A DNA stretch of 64,000 bases from Pandoraea capi (lineage in GTDB: Bacteria; Pseudomonadota; Gammaproteobacteria; Burkholderiales; Burkholderiaceae): contig NZ_CABPRV010000005.1 in NCBI RefSeq assembly GCF_902459735.1, positions 1 through 64,000 of the forward strand. Direction: 5' to 3'. Made by a program: the position numbers and the translations under genes. Positions within the stretch are counted from its first letter, which is position 1; every line of letters begins with the position of its first letter. Below the pieces are notes generated by a model that had not been told where the DNA came from, did not search any database, and worked only from the letters and a program-made list of their open reading frames with translations. Shown in pieces: positions 9,439 to 17,993 of the stretch.

Positions 9439-10036
9439 GGTCTCAAAATGCGCCGCGTGCGTCATCGCGGTGCCGCTTTGTTAAATCTAGAAACGTTTCA
9501 CAGTTGCCGCGTCGATAGCGTCGCACTATAGTCAAATCAGACCCGGCGACCGAGCCGGGATGATTGAGCGTCAACAAAATGATTGCGATCATCATTTGCA
9601 AATGTTGGCTGTTCATGGCCTTGGCGACGGCACCACCACCCGAGGCACCGCTCAACACGGCTGACGGCGGCTGGAGTGCCGTTTTGCTGACGGGGGCGAT
9701 GCGCTAGGCGGTTGTCCTGGGAGGGATCGGCGCAAGGACATTTCACCGGACGCAGGACGTCCGGGGGAAGCGTGCAACCTGACGAGACCATGTCGGTTAC
9801 GTGTCATGTCGGCATCGTTGCGCCTTTGACGATGCCGTCCGCTCAGGGTTGTCTCCCGCGACGGTTGATGCGTTATCAGCCAGTTGTGGCTCCGTTTGGG
9901 GCCGTTCGCGTGGGTTCGCGGACGTTGCGTGTCAATCGAGTGTTGTTTTCACGTATGGTCAGGGGCGGCCCCGAATGACGTTTTTGTCGCGTGCGCCGCA
10001 AAATCGCTGTCAATGCAGTGCCTTCGGGAGATAGGC
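9439..10036. other. Intergenic region between the permease and the LysR gene
   Basis: This is nearly 600 bases without a convincing gene. It holds a Fur-like palindrome at 9575-9599 and a 9-bp hairpin (CGGCATCGT at 9810-9818 with ACGATGCCG at 9829-9837). A 42-codon frame at 9579-9707 starts inside the palindrome and resembles no family I know. The region may be a relic of a lost gene. Confidence 0.5.
9575..9599. promoter_or_regulatory. Fur-box-like palindrome
   Basis: On the minus strand this reads GCAAATGATGATCGC followed by AATCATTTTG, close to the 25-base Fur sites seen before iron-uptake genes in Burkholderiales (outer GCAAATGA and TCATTTGC arms). It is AT-rich against its surroundings. 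No iron gene starts directly after it on the plus strand, which weakens the call. Confidence 0.4.
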
Positions 10037-10978
10037 ATGGCGCTATGGCGGATCGATCTCGTCTCGTTACGGTTGTTCGTCGCGGTTTGCGAAGAGAGCA
10101 GCATCGCTCGCGCGGCGGAGCGTGAGTTCATTGCACCTTCGGCTGTCAGTAAGCGGATCAACGACCTTGAATCGCTGGTCGGCTCCGCGCTCTTGCAGCG
10201 CCACAAGTGGGGTGTCAGGGCCACACCCGCCGGCGAAGCGCTGCTGCATCACGCGCGCAATGTACTACGCAGCCTTGAGAAGATGCAGGGCGACCTGTCG
10301 GAGTACACAAGTGGCGTACGTGGCCACATCCGCATCTTCGCCAACGTTTCCTCGATTGTCGAAACATTGCCCGACGAGCTTGGCGCCTTTCTGCGGCGTC
10401 ACGAGGGCGTGAAAGTCGACCTGGAGGAGCACACCAGCGCTCAGGTCGTGCGCGGCGTGGCCGACGGGGCCACCGATATCGGCATTTGTTGGGATGCCGT
10501 CGATACGCGCGACGTCGAAGTTTTCCCCTACCGTCACGATCAGATCGTGACCGTGCTCCACCGCGACCATCCACTCGCCTGCGCACCGCAGCTATCGTTC
10601 ATCGAAACGCTGGACTTCGATCAGATCGGCGTTCACCCGGACAGCGCGATGTACACCGTATTCCGGCGCTTAGCCGCAGAGCAGGGTAAAACCGTCAAGT
10701 TTCGGATTCACGTCTCGACGTTCGAAGCGGTCTGCCGCATGGTGCGGGCTCAACTCGGGCTTGCCATCGCGCCCAAGGAAGCCGTTGGTATTTATTCGCA
10801 GGTGACGGACGGCGAAGCTTTGCGAATCGTGCCGCTGACCGACCCGTGGGCGGCGCGCCGTCTGGTCGTCTGCGTTCGCCGCTACGACGCGTTGCCCGTC
10901 GCGTCCCGCATGCTGGTGGACCATTTGTGCGCCCGTAACGTAACGGGGGGGAACGTGCCGGAGGCGGGCGAAGCGTGA
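10037..10978 (+). CDS. LysR-family transcriptional regulator
   Basis: The protein has 313 residues: an N-terminal winged helix-turn-helix (about 5-65, with SSIARAAEREFIAPSAVSKRINDLE) and a LysR_substrate effector domain (about 90-295). ATG 10037 was chosen because a strong GGGAGATAGG precedes it; an upstream in-frame start at 9884 would add 51 atypical residues. It is encoded ahead of and in the same direction as the binding-protein, dehydratase and CoA-transferase genes, so it is the natural candidate regulator of that cluster. LysR effectors are commonly small carboxylic acids, which would fit. The target and effector are inferred. Confidence 0.9.
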   Translation: MALWRIDLVSLRLFVAVCEESSIARAAEREFIAPSAVSKRINDLESLVGSALLQRHKWGVRATPAGEALLHHARNVLRSLEKMQGDLSEYTSGVRGHIRIFANVSSIVETLPDELGAFLRRHEGVKVDLEEHTSAQVVRGVADGATDIGICWDAVDTRDVEVFPYRHDQIVTVLHRDHPLACAPQLSFIETLDFDQIGVHPDSAMYTVFRRLAAEQGKTVKFRIHVSTFEAVCRMVRAQLGLAIAPKEAVGIYSQVTDGEALRIVPLTDPWAARRLVVCVRRYDALPVASRMLVDHLCARNVTGGNVPEAGEA

Positions 10979-11168
10979 CGGAAAGGCGACAGGTCCTTAC
11001 GGCGGGTGCGAGTCCTCGCAGGCAGGCATCGTGAACCGCGATGTCTGGCATGCCGAAACACAACTTGCCGCCATGTCACGGTCAGCGGATGCTCTGGATG
11101 CCGATAGCGATTCCGGCCGACGAGCCGGGGCGCGCCTGTATCTCGCATAGTGCGGGAGGAGACACGCA

Positions 11169-12245
11169 ATGACACATGCCGAAGCGCGCCGCGTGCGCGA
11201 AGCCGTGGGACGCCTGATTCTCGTCGTTACGCTGATGGCGTTGGGCCTTATAGCACTCAGTATGAGCGCCGGCGCCTCCGCTGCACCGGCCCAACCGCTC
11301 GAAAAACCAAAGATCACCATTGCCGTCGGCGGAAAGCCCGGCCTCTATTACCTGCCCCTCACCATCGCAGAGCAACTCGGCTATTTCAAGGACGAGGGGC
11401 TCGACGTCACCATCGATGATTTTGCCGGTGGGTCGAAGGCGTTGCAGGCGGTCGTTGGCGGGAGTGCCGATGTGGGCACCGGCGCCTTCGAACATACGCT
11501 GCTCATGCAGACCAAAGGCATGACCTACCAGTCGTTCGTCGTGCTTGGTGCGGCGCCGCAACTCGTGCTGGGCGTCGTCAAGAGCAAGGCGGCAGAGGTG
11601 AAGTCGGTCAAGGATCTGAAAGGGATGCGGGTAGGCGTCAGCGCGCCCGGCTCGAGTACGCACATGCTGGTGAGTGTTGCGCTGACGAAGGCCGGGCTCA
11701 AGCCGACCGATGTGTCGATCGTTGGCGTCGGGAGCAACGCCACGGTTATTGGCGCGACCCGCAATGGACAAATCGATGCCGTTTCCAACGTGGATCCGAT
11801 GATGACGTTGCTCCAGGAGTCGGGCGACGTGAAGGTGCTGATCGATACGCGTACGCAAGCCGGGACCCGCGCAATGTTCGGCGGTCCGATGCCTGCGGCT
11901 GTCATGTATGCGCCCCAAAACTTCATCCAGAAAAATCCGAGGACGGTACAGGCGCTGGCCAATGCCATCGTGCGAGCCGACAAGTGGTTACAGCGGGCCA
12001 CAGCCGCGCAGTTGCTCAAAACGGTGCCTGAACCCTATCTGCTCGGTGACAAGACGCTCTACCTGAAAGCCTTCGCCAACTGCCGCGAGGCGTTCTCTCC
12101 GGATGGTCTGATGCCGGCCGATGGACCGGCGACAGCACTCAAAGCGCTGGCCTCGTTCTCCCCGGAGGTCAAGCCGTCGCAAATCCGTCTGGGGGATACG
12201 TGGACGAATACGTTCGCCGCACAGGCGAATCGCCAGTATCCCTGA
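11169..12245 (+). CDS. Orphan ABC-type periplasmic substrate-binding protein (NMT1/SsuA-like)
   Basis: The 358 residues begin with a long signal peptide (hydrophobic run about 17-40, cleavage near SAGASAAPAQ). The mature part has the NMT1/SsuA/TauA fold hallmarks: ITIAVGGKPGLYYLPLTIAE, then EQLGYFKDEGLDV, and later GVSAPGSSTHMLVSVAL. The start follows GGGAGGAGACACGCA, an excellent ribosome-binding site. No permease or ATPase is next to it; the next gene encodes an aconitase-like enzyme. It may share a permease encoded elsewhere or act as a sensor for the neighbouring pathway. The ligand is unknown; a carboxylate would suit the downstream enzymes. Confidence 0.82.
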   Translation: MTHAEARRVREAVGRLILVVTLMALGLIALSMSAGASAAPAQPLEKPKITIAVGGKPGLYYLPLTIAEQLGYFKDEGLDVTIDDFAGGSKALQAVVGGSADVGTGAFEHTLLMQTKGMTYQSFVVLGAAPQLVLGVVKSKAAEVKSVKDLKGMRVGVSAPGSSTHMLVSVALTKAGLKPTDVSIVGVGSNATVIGATRNGQIDAVSNVDPMMTLLQESGDVKVLIDTRTQAGTRAMFGGPMPAAVMYAPQNFIQKNPRTVQALANAIVRADKWLQRATAAQLLKTVPEPYLLGDKTLYLKAFANCREAFSPDGLMPADGPATALKALASFSPEVKPSQIRLGDTWTNTFAAQANRQYP

Positions 12246-12373
12246 GCGTTGGTCGACGAACACGCGTTTGGACGTCATGCCCCCACTTTTTCCTCGCTGT
12301 CGCCGGCTGCCTCGGCACGCAACTTGCGATCGAAACGGGTGAACCCATGCGGGAACATTCGAGGAGCGATCTC

Positions 12374-14401
12374 ATGCAAGCCACCGTGCAATTGAATGGC
12401 CGGGTACTGTGGTTGAGCGACCGGGCCGATGCGATGGTCCGTCAACTGGCGGGGGAGGACCTGACGCGTGCCGACGCCGGTCCGCTGCGCGATCAGATAT
12501 CCACCGATGAAATGACGCCCGCCCGGGCATGTCTTGCATTCGACGAATCGCTTGGCGATTACGTTTATGCGGGTTTGCGATGCAGCGAGGACACGACCGA
12601 TCCGGCGGGCGTCTTCCCGGTCAAGCCAAAAGCAGTGCGTGAAGGGGGCTTCGCGTTGTCGGTGGCGGGGTCGCGTCGCGGCAAAGGGTCGTCGCGCGAG
12701 GCCAGCCCGTTCGCCGAGTGGTGTGCCGGCATCCGTATCGTGATTGCCGAGAGTTTCGAGCGCATCTATGCGCAGAATTGCCAGAACCTCGGTCTCCTGA
12801 TGTCCACCGATCTTGCCCTTGCCGAGCGCTTGCAGCGCGGCGAGGCGATTCCCATCGAGGCGTTTCTCGAAGACTGCGATCCGTTGGGCGAGGCCATTGT
12901 CCGTAGCGGCGGGTTGTTCGGCTATACGCGCCGCAGACTGTCCGGAGACATCGTGCCGCCGCAACCTGCGCATGCGCCGGGCGCCATGACTTACGGCGAA
13001 AAAATCATCGCGCGAGCACTGGGCGTTGACCGCGTACGGGCGGGAGATGCGGTGTTCGTCCCCGCAAGCTGGCGCTTCTCCCACGAGTACGTGACACCGA
13101 TGGCCGTCAGTTTCCTGCGTCACGCTTTTGGAGACGAAACACCGGCGTTGCATGATCCGTCGACCGTTCTTTGCTTCGAAGATCATTTGACGCATCTTGA
13201 TGCGGTGTCCGCCGATGGCAGCCGCTCAACGCAAATCGTAGACGCCGCTCGGCGGTTGGGTACCGTTCAGCGCGAGTTCTGTACGCAGCACGACGTGCGT
13301 TTGCACGGACGTGCAGCGGGCGGCGGCTCCGAGGGGATCTGCCACGCGTTGATGCTGGAACGCTATGCGTTACCGGGGCAGATCATCGTTGGTACGGACT
13401 CTCACACGCCCCATTGCGGCGCGGTCGGCGCCTTCGCCTTTGGCGTGGGCGCCACTGAGATGGCGAATGCCTGGTTGACGGGAGACGCACGACTTGCGGT
13501 GCCGGGTACGTGCCTCGTCCACCTCTGTTCTCGCTTGCCGGCGGGCGTCGGCGCCAAGGATCTCGCCCTGCATCTGCTGCACTTACCGTACATCCGCGAT
13601 GGCCGCGCCATCGGGCAGATCATCGAGTTTTCCGGCGAAGCGGTGGCGCACTTGTCGACCGACGAACGGGCCACGCTCACCAACATGGTGGCCGAGATCG
13701 GCGGGCTGACGGGGCTGGTCGTACCGGATCACGAGACCGTACGCTACTTGCGCGAACGACGCGGTATCGACGTCACGTTAGATACGTGGATGACGAGTGA
13801 TACGCAGGCGTCGTATGCGCATGTGATCGAGATCGACTGCGGGCAGGTCGGCGCGATGGTGGCGAGTCCGGGAGACCCGGGCAACGGTGTGGCGCTCACC
13901 GAGCTGTCGGCCGCCGTGCCCATCGACATTGCGTACGGTGGCTCGTGTACGGGCAGCAAGCGCGACGATCTGCGCGCGTGTCACGACGTGCTGTCATGGG
14001 GCCTGTCGCAGGGGCATCGTGTCGCCGACGGCGTGCGCTTCTATCTGCAATATGGAAGCGAAGACGTGCGTCTCTGGTGCGAGGCACAAGGTTACGCGGA
14101 TGTGTTCAGGGCCGCAGGCGTGACGATGCTCTCGCCCGGTTGCGGTGCTTGTGTCAACGCAGGTCCCGGCGTGTCGACGGCAGTGGACGACGTGGTCATC
14201 AGCGCCCAGAACCGTAATTTCCCCGGCCGATCCGGGCCAGGACAAATGTGGCTGGGCAGTCCGGCCACGGTGGCGGCGAGTGCCTTGGCGGGGTACATCG
14301 TCGGCTTCGATCAATTACGACGCGACGGATTCGCGACCCACCTGGCGCGCGTGTCGCCGCGGCGTGGGGGCGAGGCCTCGCGAGTCAGTTCCGGAGGTTA
14401 G
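12374..14401 (+). CDS. Aconitase-superfamily dehydratase with reversed domain order (LeuD-like then LeuC-like)
   Basis: This probable [4Fe-4S] hydro-lyase isomerises or hydrates a hydroxy-di/tricarboxylate. Residues 1-150 form the small swivel domain, with the GSRRGKGSSREA block at 99-110 and AESFERIYAQNCQNLGLL after it. Residues about 205-650 form the large LeuC-like domain, with VGTDSHTPHCGAVGAFAFG (339-357) and the three cluster cysteines Cys525, Cys590 and Cys593 (CTGSK, then SPGCGACVNAG). Classical aconitases run large then small, and isopropylmalate dehydratase uses two chains, so small-then-large in one 675-residue chain is unusual. ATG 12374 was chosen for the GAGGAGCG just upstream; further upstream in-frame starts give low-quality sequence. 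The stop is 3 bases before the CoA-transferase ATG. The substrate cannot be read from sequence. Confidence 0.85.
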   Translation: MQATVQLNGRVLWLSDRADAMVRQLAGEDLTRADAGPLRDQISTDEMTPARACLAFDESLGDYVYAGLRCSEDTTDPAGVFPVKPKAVREGGFALSVAGSRRGKGSSREASPFAEWCAGIRIVIAESFERIYAQNCQNLGLLMSTDLALAERLQRGEAIPIEAFLEDCDPLGEAIVRSGGLFGYTRRRLSGDIVPPQPAHAPGAMTYGEKIIARALGVDRVRAGDAVFVPASWRFSHEYVTPMAVSFLRHAFGDETPALHDPSTVLCFEDHLTHLDAVSADGSRSTQIVDAARRLGTVQREFCTQHDVRLHGRAAGGGSEGICHALMLERYALPGQIIVGTDSHTPHCGAVGAFAFGVGATEMANAWLTGDARLAVPGTCLVHLCSRLPAGVGAKDLALHLLHLPYIRDGRAIGQIIEFSGEAVAHLSTDERATLTNMVAEIGGLTGLVVPDHETVRYLRERRGIDVTLDTWMTSDTQASYAHVIEIDCGQVGAMVASPGDPGNGVALTELSAAVPIDIAYGGSCTGSKRDDLRACHDVLSWGLSQGHRVADGVRFYLQYGSEDVRLWCEAQGYADVFRAAGVTMLSPGCGACVNAGPGVSTAVDDVVISAQNRNFPGRSGPGQMWLGSPATVAASALAGYIVGFDQLRRDGFATHLARVSPRRGGEASRVSSGG

Positions 14402-14404
14402 CCG

Positions 14405-15688
14405 ATGCAGGACGCATTCCCCACGGCGCCGATGCCGCTCAAAGGCATTCGTGTCGTGGAGTTTTCGCACATGGTGATGGGCCCGGCGTGCGGCATGGTG
14501 CTCGGCGATCTCGGCGCCGACGTCATCAAGGTAGAGCCGGTCGGGGGAGACGCTACGCGGCGCTTGCTCGGCACCGGTGCTGGCTTTTTCCGAACATTCA
14601 ACCGTAACAAGCGTAGCCTCGTCGTCGACGTGACGCGCCCCGAAGGCCGTGAACTTATCTTGCGGTTGGTCAGTACCGCAGATGTGCTCATGGAGAACTT
14701 CAAGCCCGGGCGCATGCGCCAGATCGGGCTGGATTACGCCACGTTGTCTCGCTTGAATCCGGCCCTTGTCTACGTCTCCCTCAAAGGTTTCCTGCCGGGG
14801 CCATACGCAGTTCGTACGGCACTCGATGAGGTCGTGCAGATGATGGCGGGACTTGCGTACATGACGGGGCCGCCGGGCCAACCGTTGCGTGCGGGGACGT
14901 CGGTCAACGACATCATGGGGGGCGTGTTCGGTGCGCTCGCTGCGTTGGCGGCGCTTTACGAACGCAAGACGACGGGACGCGGGCAGGAAGTACAGGGTGC
15001 GCTTTTCGAGAATTGCGTGCTGCTCGCGGCGCAACACATGCAACAGTACGCTGTCACCGGTGTCGCACCCGATCCGATGCCGGCACGCGTGTCTGCGTGG
15101 GGCGTGTACGACGTCTTCACGGCGCGCGACGGTGTGCAGATTTTCCTGGCCGTCGTGAGTGACAGCCAGTGGCGCATTTTCTGCGACGTGTTCGGGCGGC
15201 ACGACCTGGCGGACGATCCCCGTCTGGCAACCAATAACGATCGCGTGATGGCGCGCGACTGGTTGCTGCCGATGTTGCGGGACATGATGCAGGGTTTCGA
15301 CGCCAGCTATCTTGCGGCGGCATTCGAGCGCCACGGCTTGCCATTCGCGCCGATCGTCAAACCGGAAGCGTTGTTCGACGATCCGCATCTGCTCGCAAGT
15401 GGCGGACTGGGCGATCTGACGACCGATGACGGCGAGCAGACGCAGGTGCCATTGTTGCCGATCACGATGGCCGGGCAGCGTCTGCCCGCGCGGCGCCCGT
15501 TGCCGACATCGGGCGAGCATACGAACGAGATTTTGCGCGATCTCGGATATCCCGATAGCCAGATTGCGCGTCTGTTGAGCGAGGGGGTGGTGGCGGGACC
15601 GGTGGACGGATCGACGCCGGACGATGCATCCGGCGCGGGCGACCCCGCCGGTCCCGTTTTGTGGAAAGACGGCGCGAATCAGGGGTGA
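14405..15688 (+). CDS. Family III (CaiB/BaiF) CoA-transferase
   Basis: The enzyme moves CoA between carboxylic acids through an aspartyl-CoA thioester. The 427 residues have the fold's N-terminal GIRVVEFSHMVMGPACGMVLGDLGADVIKVE and NRNKRSLVVDV motifs. The catalytic aspartate is Asp169 in GTSVNDIMGG, the same number as in formyl-CoA transferase. The start lies 3 bases after the dehydratase stop, so the two are translationally linked and probably act in sequence. Good substrate guesses are citramalate, mesaconate, itaconate or a related branched dicarboxylate, as for the SmtAB and Ict relatives. This is inference. Confidence 0.88.
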   Translation: MQDAFPTAPMPLKGIRVVEFSHMVMGPACGMVLGDLGADVIKVEPVGGDATRRLLGTGAGFFRTFNRNKRSLVVDVTRPEGRELILRLVSTADVLMENFKPGRMRQIGLDYATLSRLNPALVYVSLKGFLPGPYAVRTALDEVVQMMAGLAYMTGPPGQPLRAGTSVNDIMGGVFGALAALAALYERKTTGRGQEVQGALFENCVLLAAQHMQQYAVTGVAPDPMPARVSAWGVYDVFTARDGVQIFLAVVSDSQWRIFCDVFGRHDLADDPRLATNNDRVMARDWLLPMLRDMMQGFDASYLAAAFERHGLPFAPIVKPEALFDDPHLLASGGLGDLTTDDGEQTQVPLLPITMAGQRLPARRPLPTSGEHTNEILRDLGYPDSQIARLLSEGVVAGPVDGSTPDDASGAGDPAGPVLWKDGANQG

Positions 15689-15803
15689 GCGCCGATTTCT
15701 CGGAGTTTTCCGAGGCGCGTCGGCGTGTTGTCTGCTTGCGGCTCGATGGGCGAGCGCGGTACGGTATGGACATCTACCGTCACTTTGCTTCCCCCATCAC
15801 GCT

Positions 15804-16886
15804 ATGACCGACACGCTCGATGCCCTGAACGCCCGTCAAACGTCCGCATTGCCCGACGCCTCAGACAAACCATTGTCCGGCGTAACCGTGCTCGATCTGA
15901 CGCGGCTGCTGCCGGGACCTCTCGCCGGTCAGCGCCTTGCCGAAATGGGGGCGCACGTCATCAAGATCGAGGACACGGGCGCGGGCGACTATGCCCGCGA
16001 GATGATGCTCAGAGAGGGAGAATCGGCACCGAGTGCCTTCTGGCGACTCCTGAATCGTGGAAAAACCGTCGAGCGGCTGGATCTCAAGCAAGCGGGAGAT
16101 CGCGCGCGGTTTCTTGCGCATGTTGCCCGTGCGGACGTCCTGCTCGAAGGGTTCCGGCCCGGTGTGATGGCGCGTCTGGGGTTCGATTTCGAAACGCTCG
16201 TGGGCGTGCGGCCATCGTTGGTGATGGCATCGATCTCCGGTTACGGACAACAGGGACCGATGTCGCAAGCGGCCGGACACGATATCAACTACATCGGTTA
16301 TGCGGGCGTACTCGATCAACTGGCCGACGCGGGCGACGCGCCAATCGTTCCGAACTTCCAGATCGGCGACCTTTATGGCGGCGGGCAGGCTGCCGTACAA
16401 GCAGTGCTGGCGGCGCTCGTCGCGGCGCAACGCACCGGACGCGGGCGTTGGCTGGACATCTCGATGACACACGAAGTGTTTCGCTCGAACATCGTTCCAG
16501 CGGTCGCGCTGCATCGTCAGTGCAGTGCTTCACGCGCGGGCAAGGATCTGCTCAATGGCGGCGTGCCGTGCTATCAGGTGTACCGCACACTCGATGACCG
16601 TTACATGGCCGTTGGCGCACTCGAACTGAAGTTTTGGGAGACGTTGTGCGATGTGCTCGAACGGAGCGATTGGAAGGCGCGTCACTGGTCGTTAGGGCAA
16701 ACGATCGGCGGTTCGGACGCTATGGCGCTTCAGGCCGAATTGGCTGCCGTGTTTGGCAGTGCGTCGCAAGCCGACTGGACCGCACGTTTTGCTGACGCCG
16801 ATTGTTGTGTGACGCCTGTACTTCGGCTTGAGGAAGCGATCAAACATCCGCTGTTTGCGCAAACGAGAGAGGCACTGCTGCCGTGA
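15804..16886 (+). CDS. Alpha-methylacyl-CoA racemase-like protein of CoA-transferase family III
   Basis: The chain is 360 residues from ATG 15804; the longer in-frame start at 15624 lies inside the preceding gene and is unlikely. The fold matches CaiB/BaiF (SGVTVLDLTRLLPGPLAGQR, then HVIKIEDTGAGDYAREMM). The residues lining the active site are those of methylacyl-CoA racemase rather than of a CoA-transferase: His159 in AGHDINY, Asp189 in IGDLYGGG and Glu274 in GALELKFW. The predicted reaction is epimerisation of the 2-methyl centre of an acyl-CoA. It lies 115 bases after the CoA-transferase on the same strand and could act on its product. Some annotations would call it simply a CoA-transferase. 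Confidence 0.83.
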   Translation: MTDTLDALNARQTSALPDASDKPLSGVTVLDLTRLLPGPLAGQRLAEMGAHVIKIEDTGAGDYAREMMLREGESAPSAFWRLLNRGKTVERLDLKQAGDRARFLAHVARADVLLEGFRPGVMARLGFDFETLVGVRPSLVMASISGYGQQGPMSQAAGHDINYIGYAGVLDQLADAGDAPIVPNFQIGDLYGGGQAAVQAVLAALVAAQRTGRGRWLDISMTHEVFRSNIVPAVALHRQCSASRAGKDLLNGGVPCYQVYRTLDDRYMAVGALELKFWETLCDVLERSDWKARHWSLGQTIGGSDAMALQAELAAVFGSASQADWTARFADADCCVTPVLRLEEAIKHPLFAQTREALLP

Positions 16887-17091
16887 TGCGGATAAGGGAG
16901 GGGTGTGGTGCGAGGGGGGAATGGATGGGGGCCGCAATCGTGGCGAGGAGGGGCCCCAGCGAGTGTGCGCTGGCGATAACAGGTGTTGGCGCCGCGAGGC
17001 GTTACCGAATGTCACAATTTTTCATGGCCGTTAGACGCGAATGGGGGGCTTCAATCGCGTAGAGTCTTTGCTGACCAAAGACCACTCCGCT

Positions 17092-17886
17092 ATGACTCGA
17101 CGGCTTGCTTCGCTCAGACCACGGCAATGGCCGATCTCCGCTGCGCGACCGCACTGGGTGAGCACTGTCGTCGCAAGTGCTGCGGTCGCCATCGTGACGT
17201 GTGCGGGATGCGCGTCGTATCAGGACGCGCCGACGGATCGAGGCAAGGTCCGTTCGACATCGATGACGACGGCCGATCTGGCGCAGACGGACATCAACCG
17301 CATGGCGACGCTGGGCATGCGGGCGAATCTCGAGAGCCTGTATCTGCTCGCGGACAAGCTCTACAAGCGCAATCCCCGTGAATGGCACAAGGGCGGGGCG
17401 GCGACGCAGTCCGAAGCCATGGCGCAGTTGCGTGCCGCCGTCGAGGGACGTCGTACGCTGGCGGCACTAAAGGATTTGCGGGACGTGAAGGCCTTGTCGC
17501 TGTCACTGGATCCGACCTTTAGCGGCGATCGGGTCGCCGCTTTCGTCTTCAGTCTGTCGGACACGATCATCGCCGCACATGGCGGCACGACGGTGTTCTA
17601 TCTCAGCGACGGGTTGGACGCGCAACGCATTTTCAACGCGGCCCGTAATGTAGAAATCGCTGCGTGGTTACTGGCGAGCCGTCGCGATATGACGGGCAAG
17701 CCGCTGCTGCTGGCGAATGAAATCGGCGATGTGCGCAATGTGAGTTTCGAGCGCGAGTTCGGCAAGATCATCGGTCGGCTCGATCTTCTCGCCGAGATGC
17801 TCGACGAGAAGTACCGTCGGGCCGGCATCGGCTACGTTCAGAACCTGCTGGGGGCGCAGTTCCTTCAGTTCTTGCCGGTACGGTGA
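17092..17886 (+). CDS. Putative lipoprotein of unknown function
   Basis: The 264 residues start with a basic region, a hydrophobic stretch (VVASAAVAIVTC) and a lipobox-like CAGC-ASYQ near residue 37, so it is probably lipid-anchored in the envelope. The mature part is helical and rich in basic and acidic residues (DKLYKRNPREWHKG, LLAEMLDEKYRR), with no catalytic motif I recognise. I preferred ATG 17092 to the upstream ATG at 17041 because it gives a normal signal peptide. It is a single gene between the racemase-like gene and the SOS-controlled dinB. Confidence 0.72.
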   Translation: MTRRLASLRPRQWPISAARPHWVSTVVASAAVAIVTCAGCASYQDAPTDRGKVRSTSMTTADLAQTDINRMATLGMRANLESLYLLADKLYKRNPREWHKGGAATQSEAMAQLRAAVEGRRTLAALKDLRDVKALSLSLDPTFSGDRVAAFVFSLSDTIIAAHGGTTVFYLSDGLDAQRIFNAARNVEIAAWLLASRRDMTGKPLLLANEIGDVRNVSFEREFGKIIGRLDLLAEMLDEKYRRAGIGYVQNLLGAQFLQFLPVR

Positions 17887-17960
17887 TCCGGCGACGCTCG
17901 TGGCGCGGATGAGATAGGTCGGACAAACGTTACCGATGGGACGCGGAATGTGCGCGAATG

Positions 17961-17976
17961 CTGTATATTTGCACAG
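17961..17976. promoter_or_regulatory. LexA (SOS) box upstream of dinB
   Basis: CTGTATATTTGCACAG fits the CTGT-N8-ACAG LexA operator exactly, with an AT-rich first half of the spacer. It ends 17 bases before the ATG at 17994, where it would block transcription. It overlaps the alternative ATG at 17958, which argues for the downstream start. Confidence 0.85.
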
Positions 17977-17993
17977 TGTTTCCGCCACCCGCC

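Noticed and set aside
9579-9707. A 42-codon frame beginning within the Fur-like palindrome
   Set aside because: No ribosome-binding site, starts inside a regulatory palindrome and matches no family.
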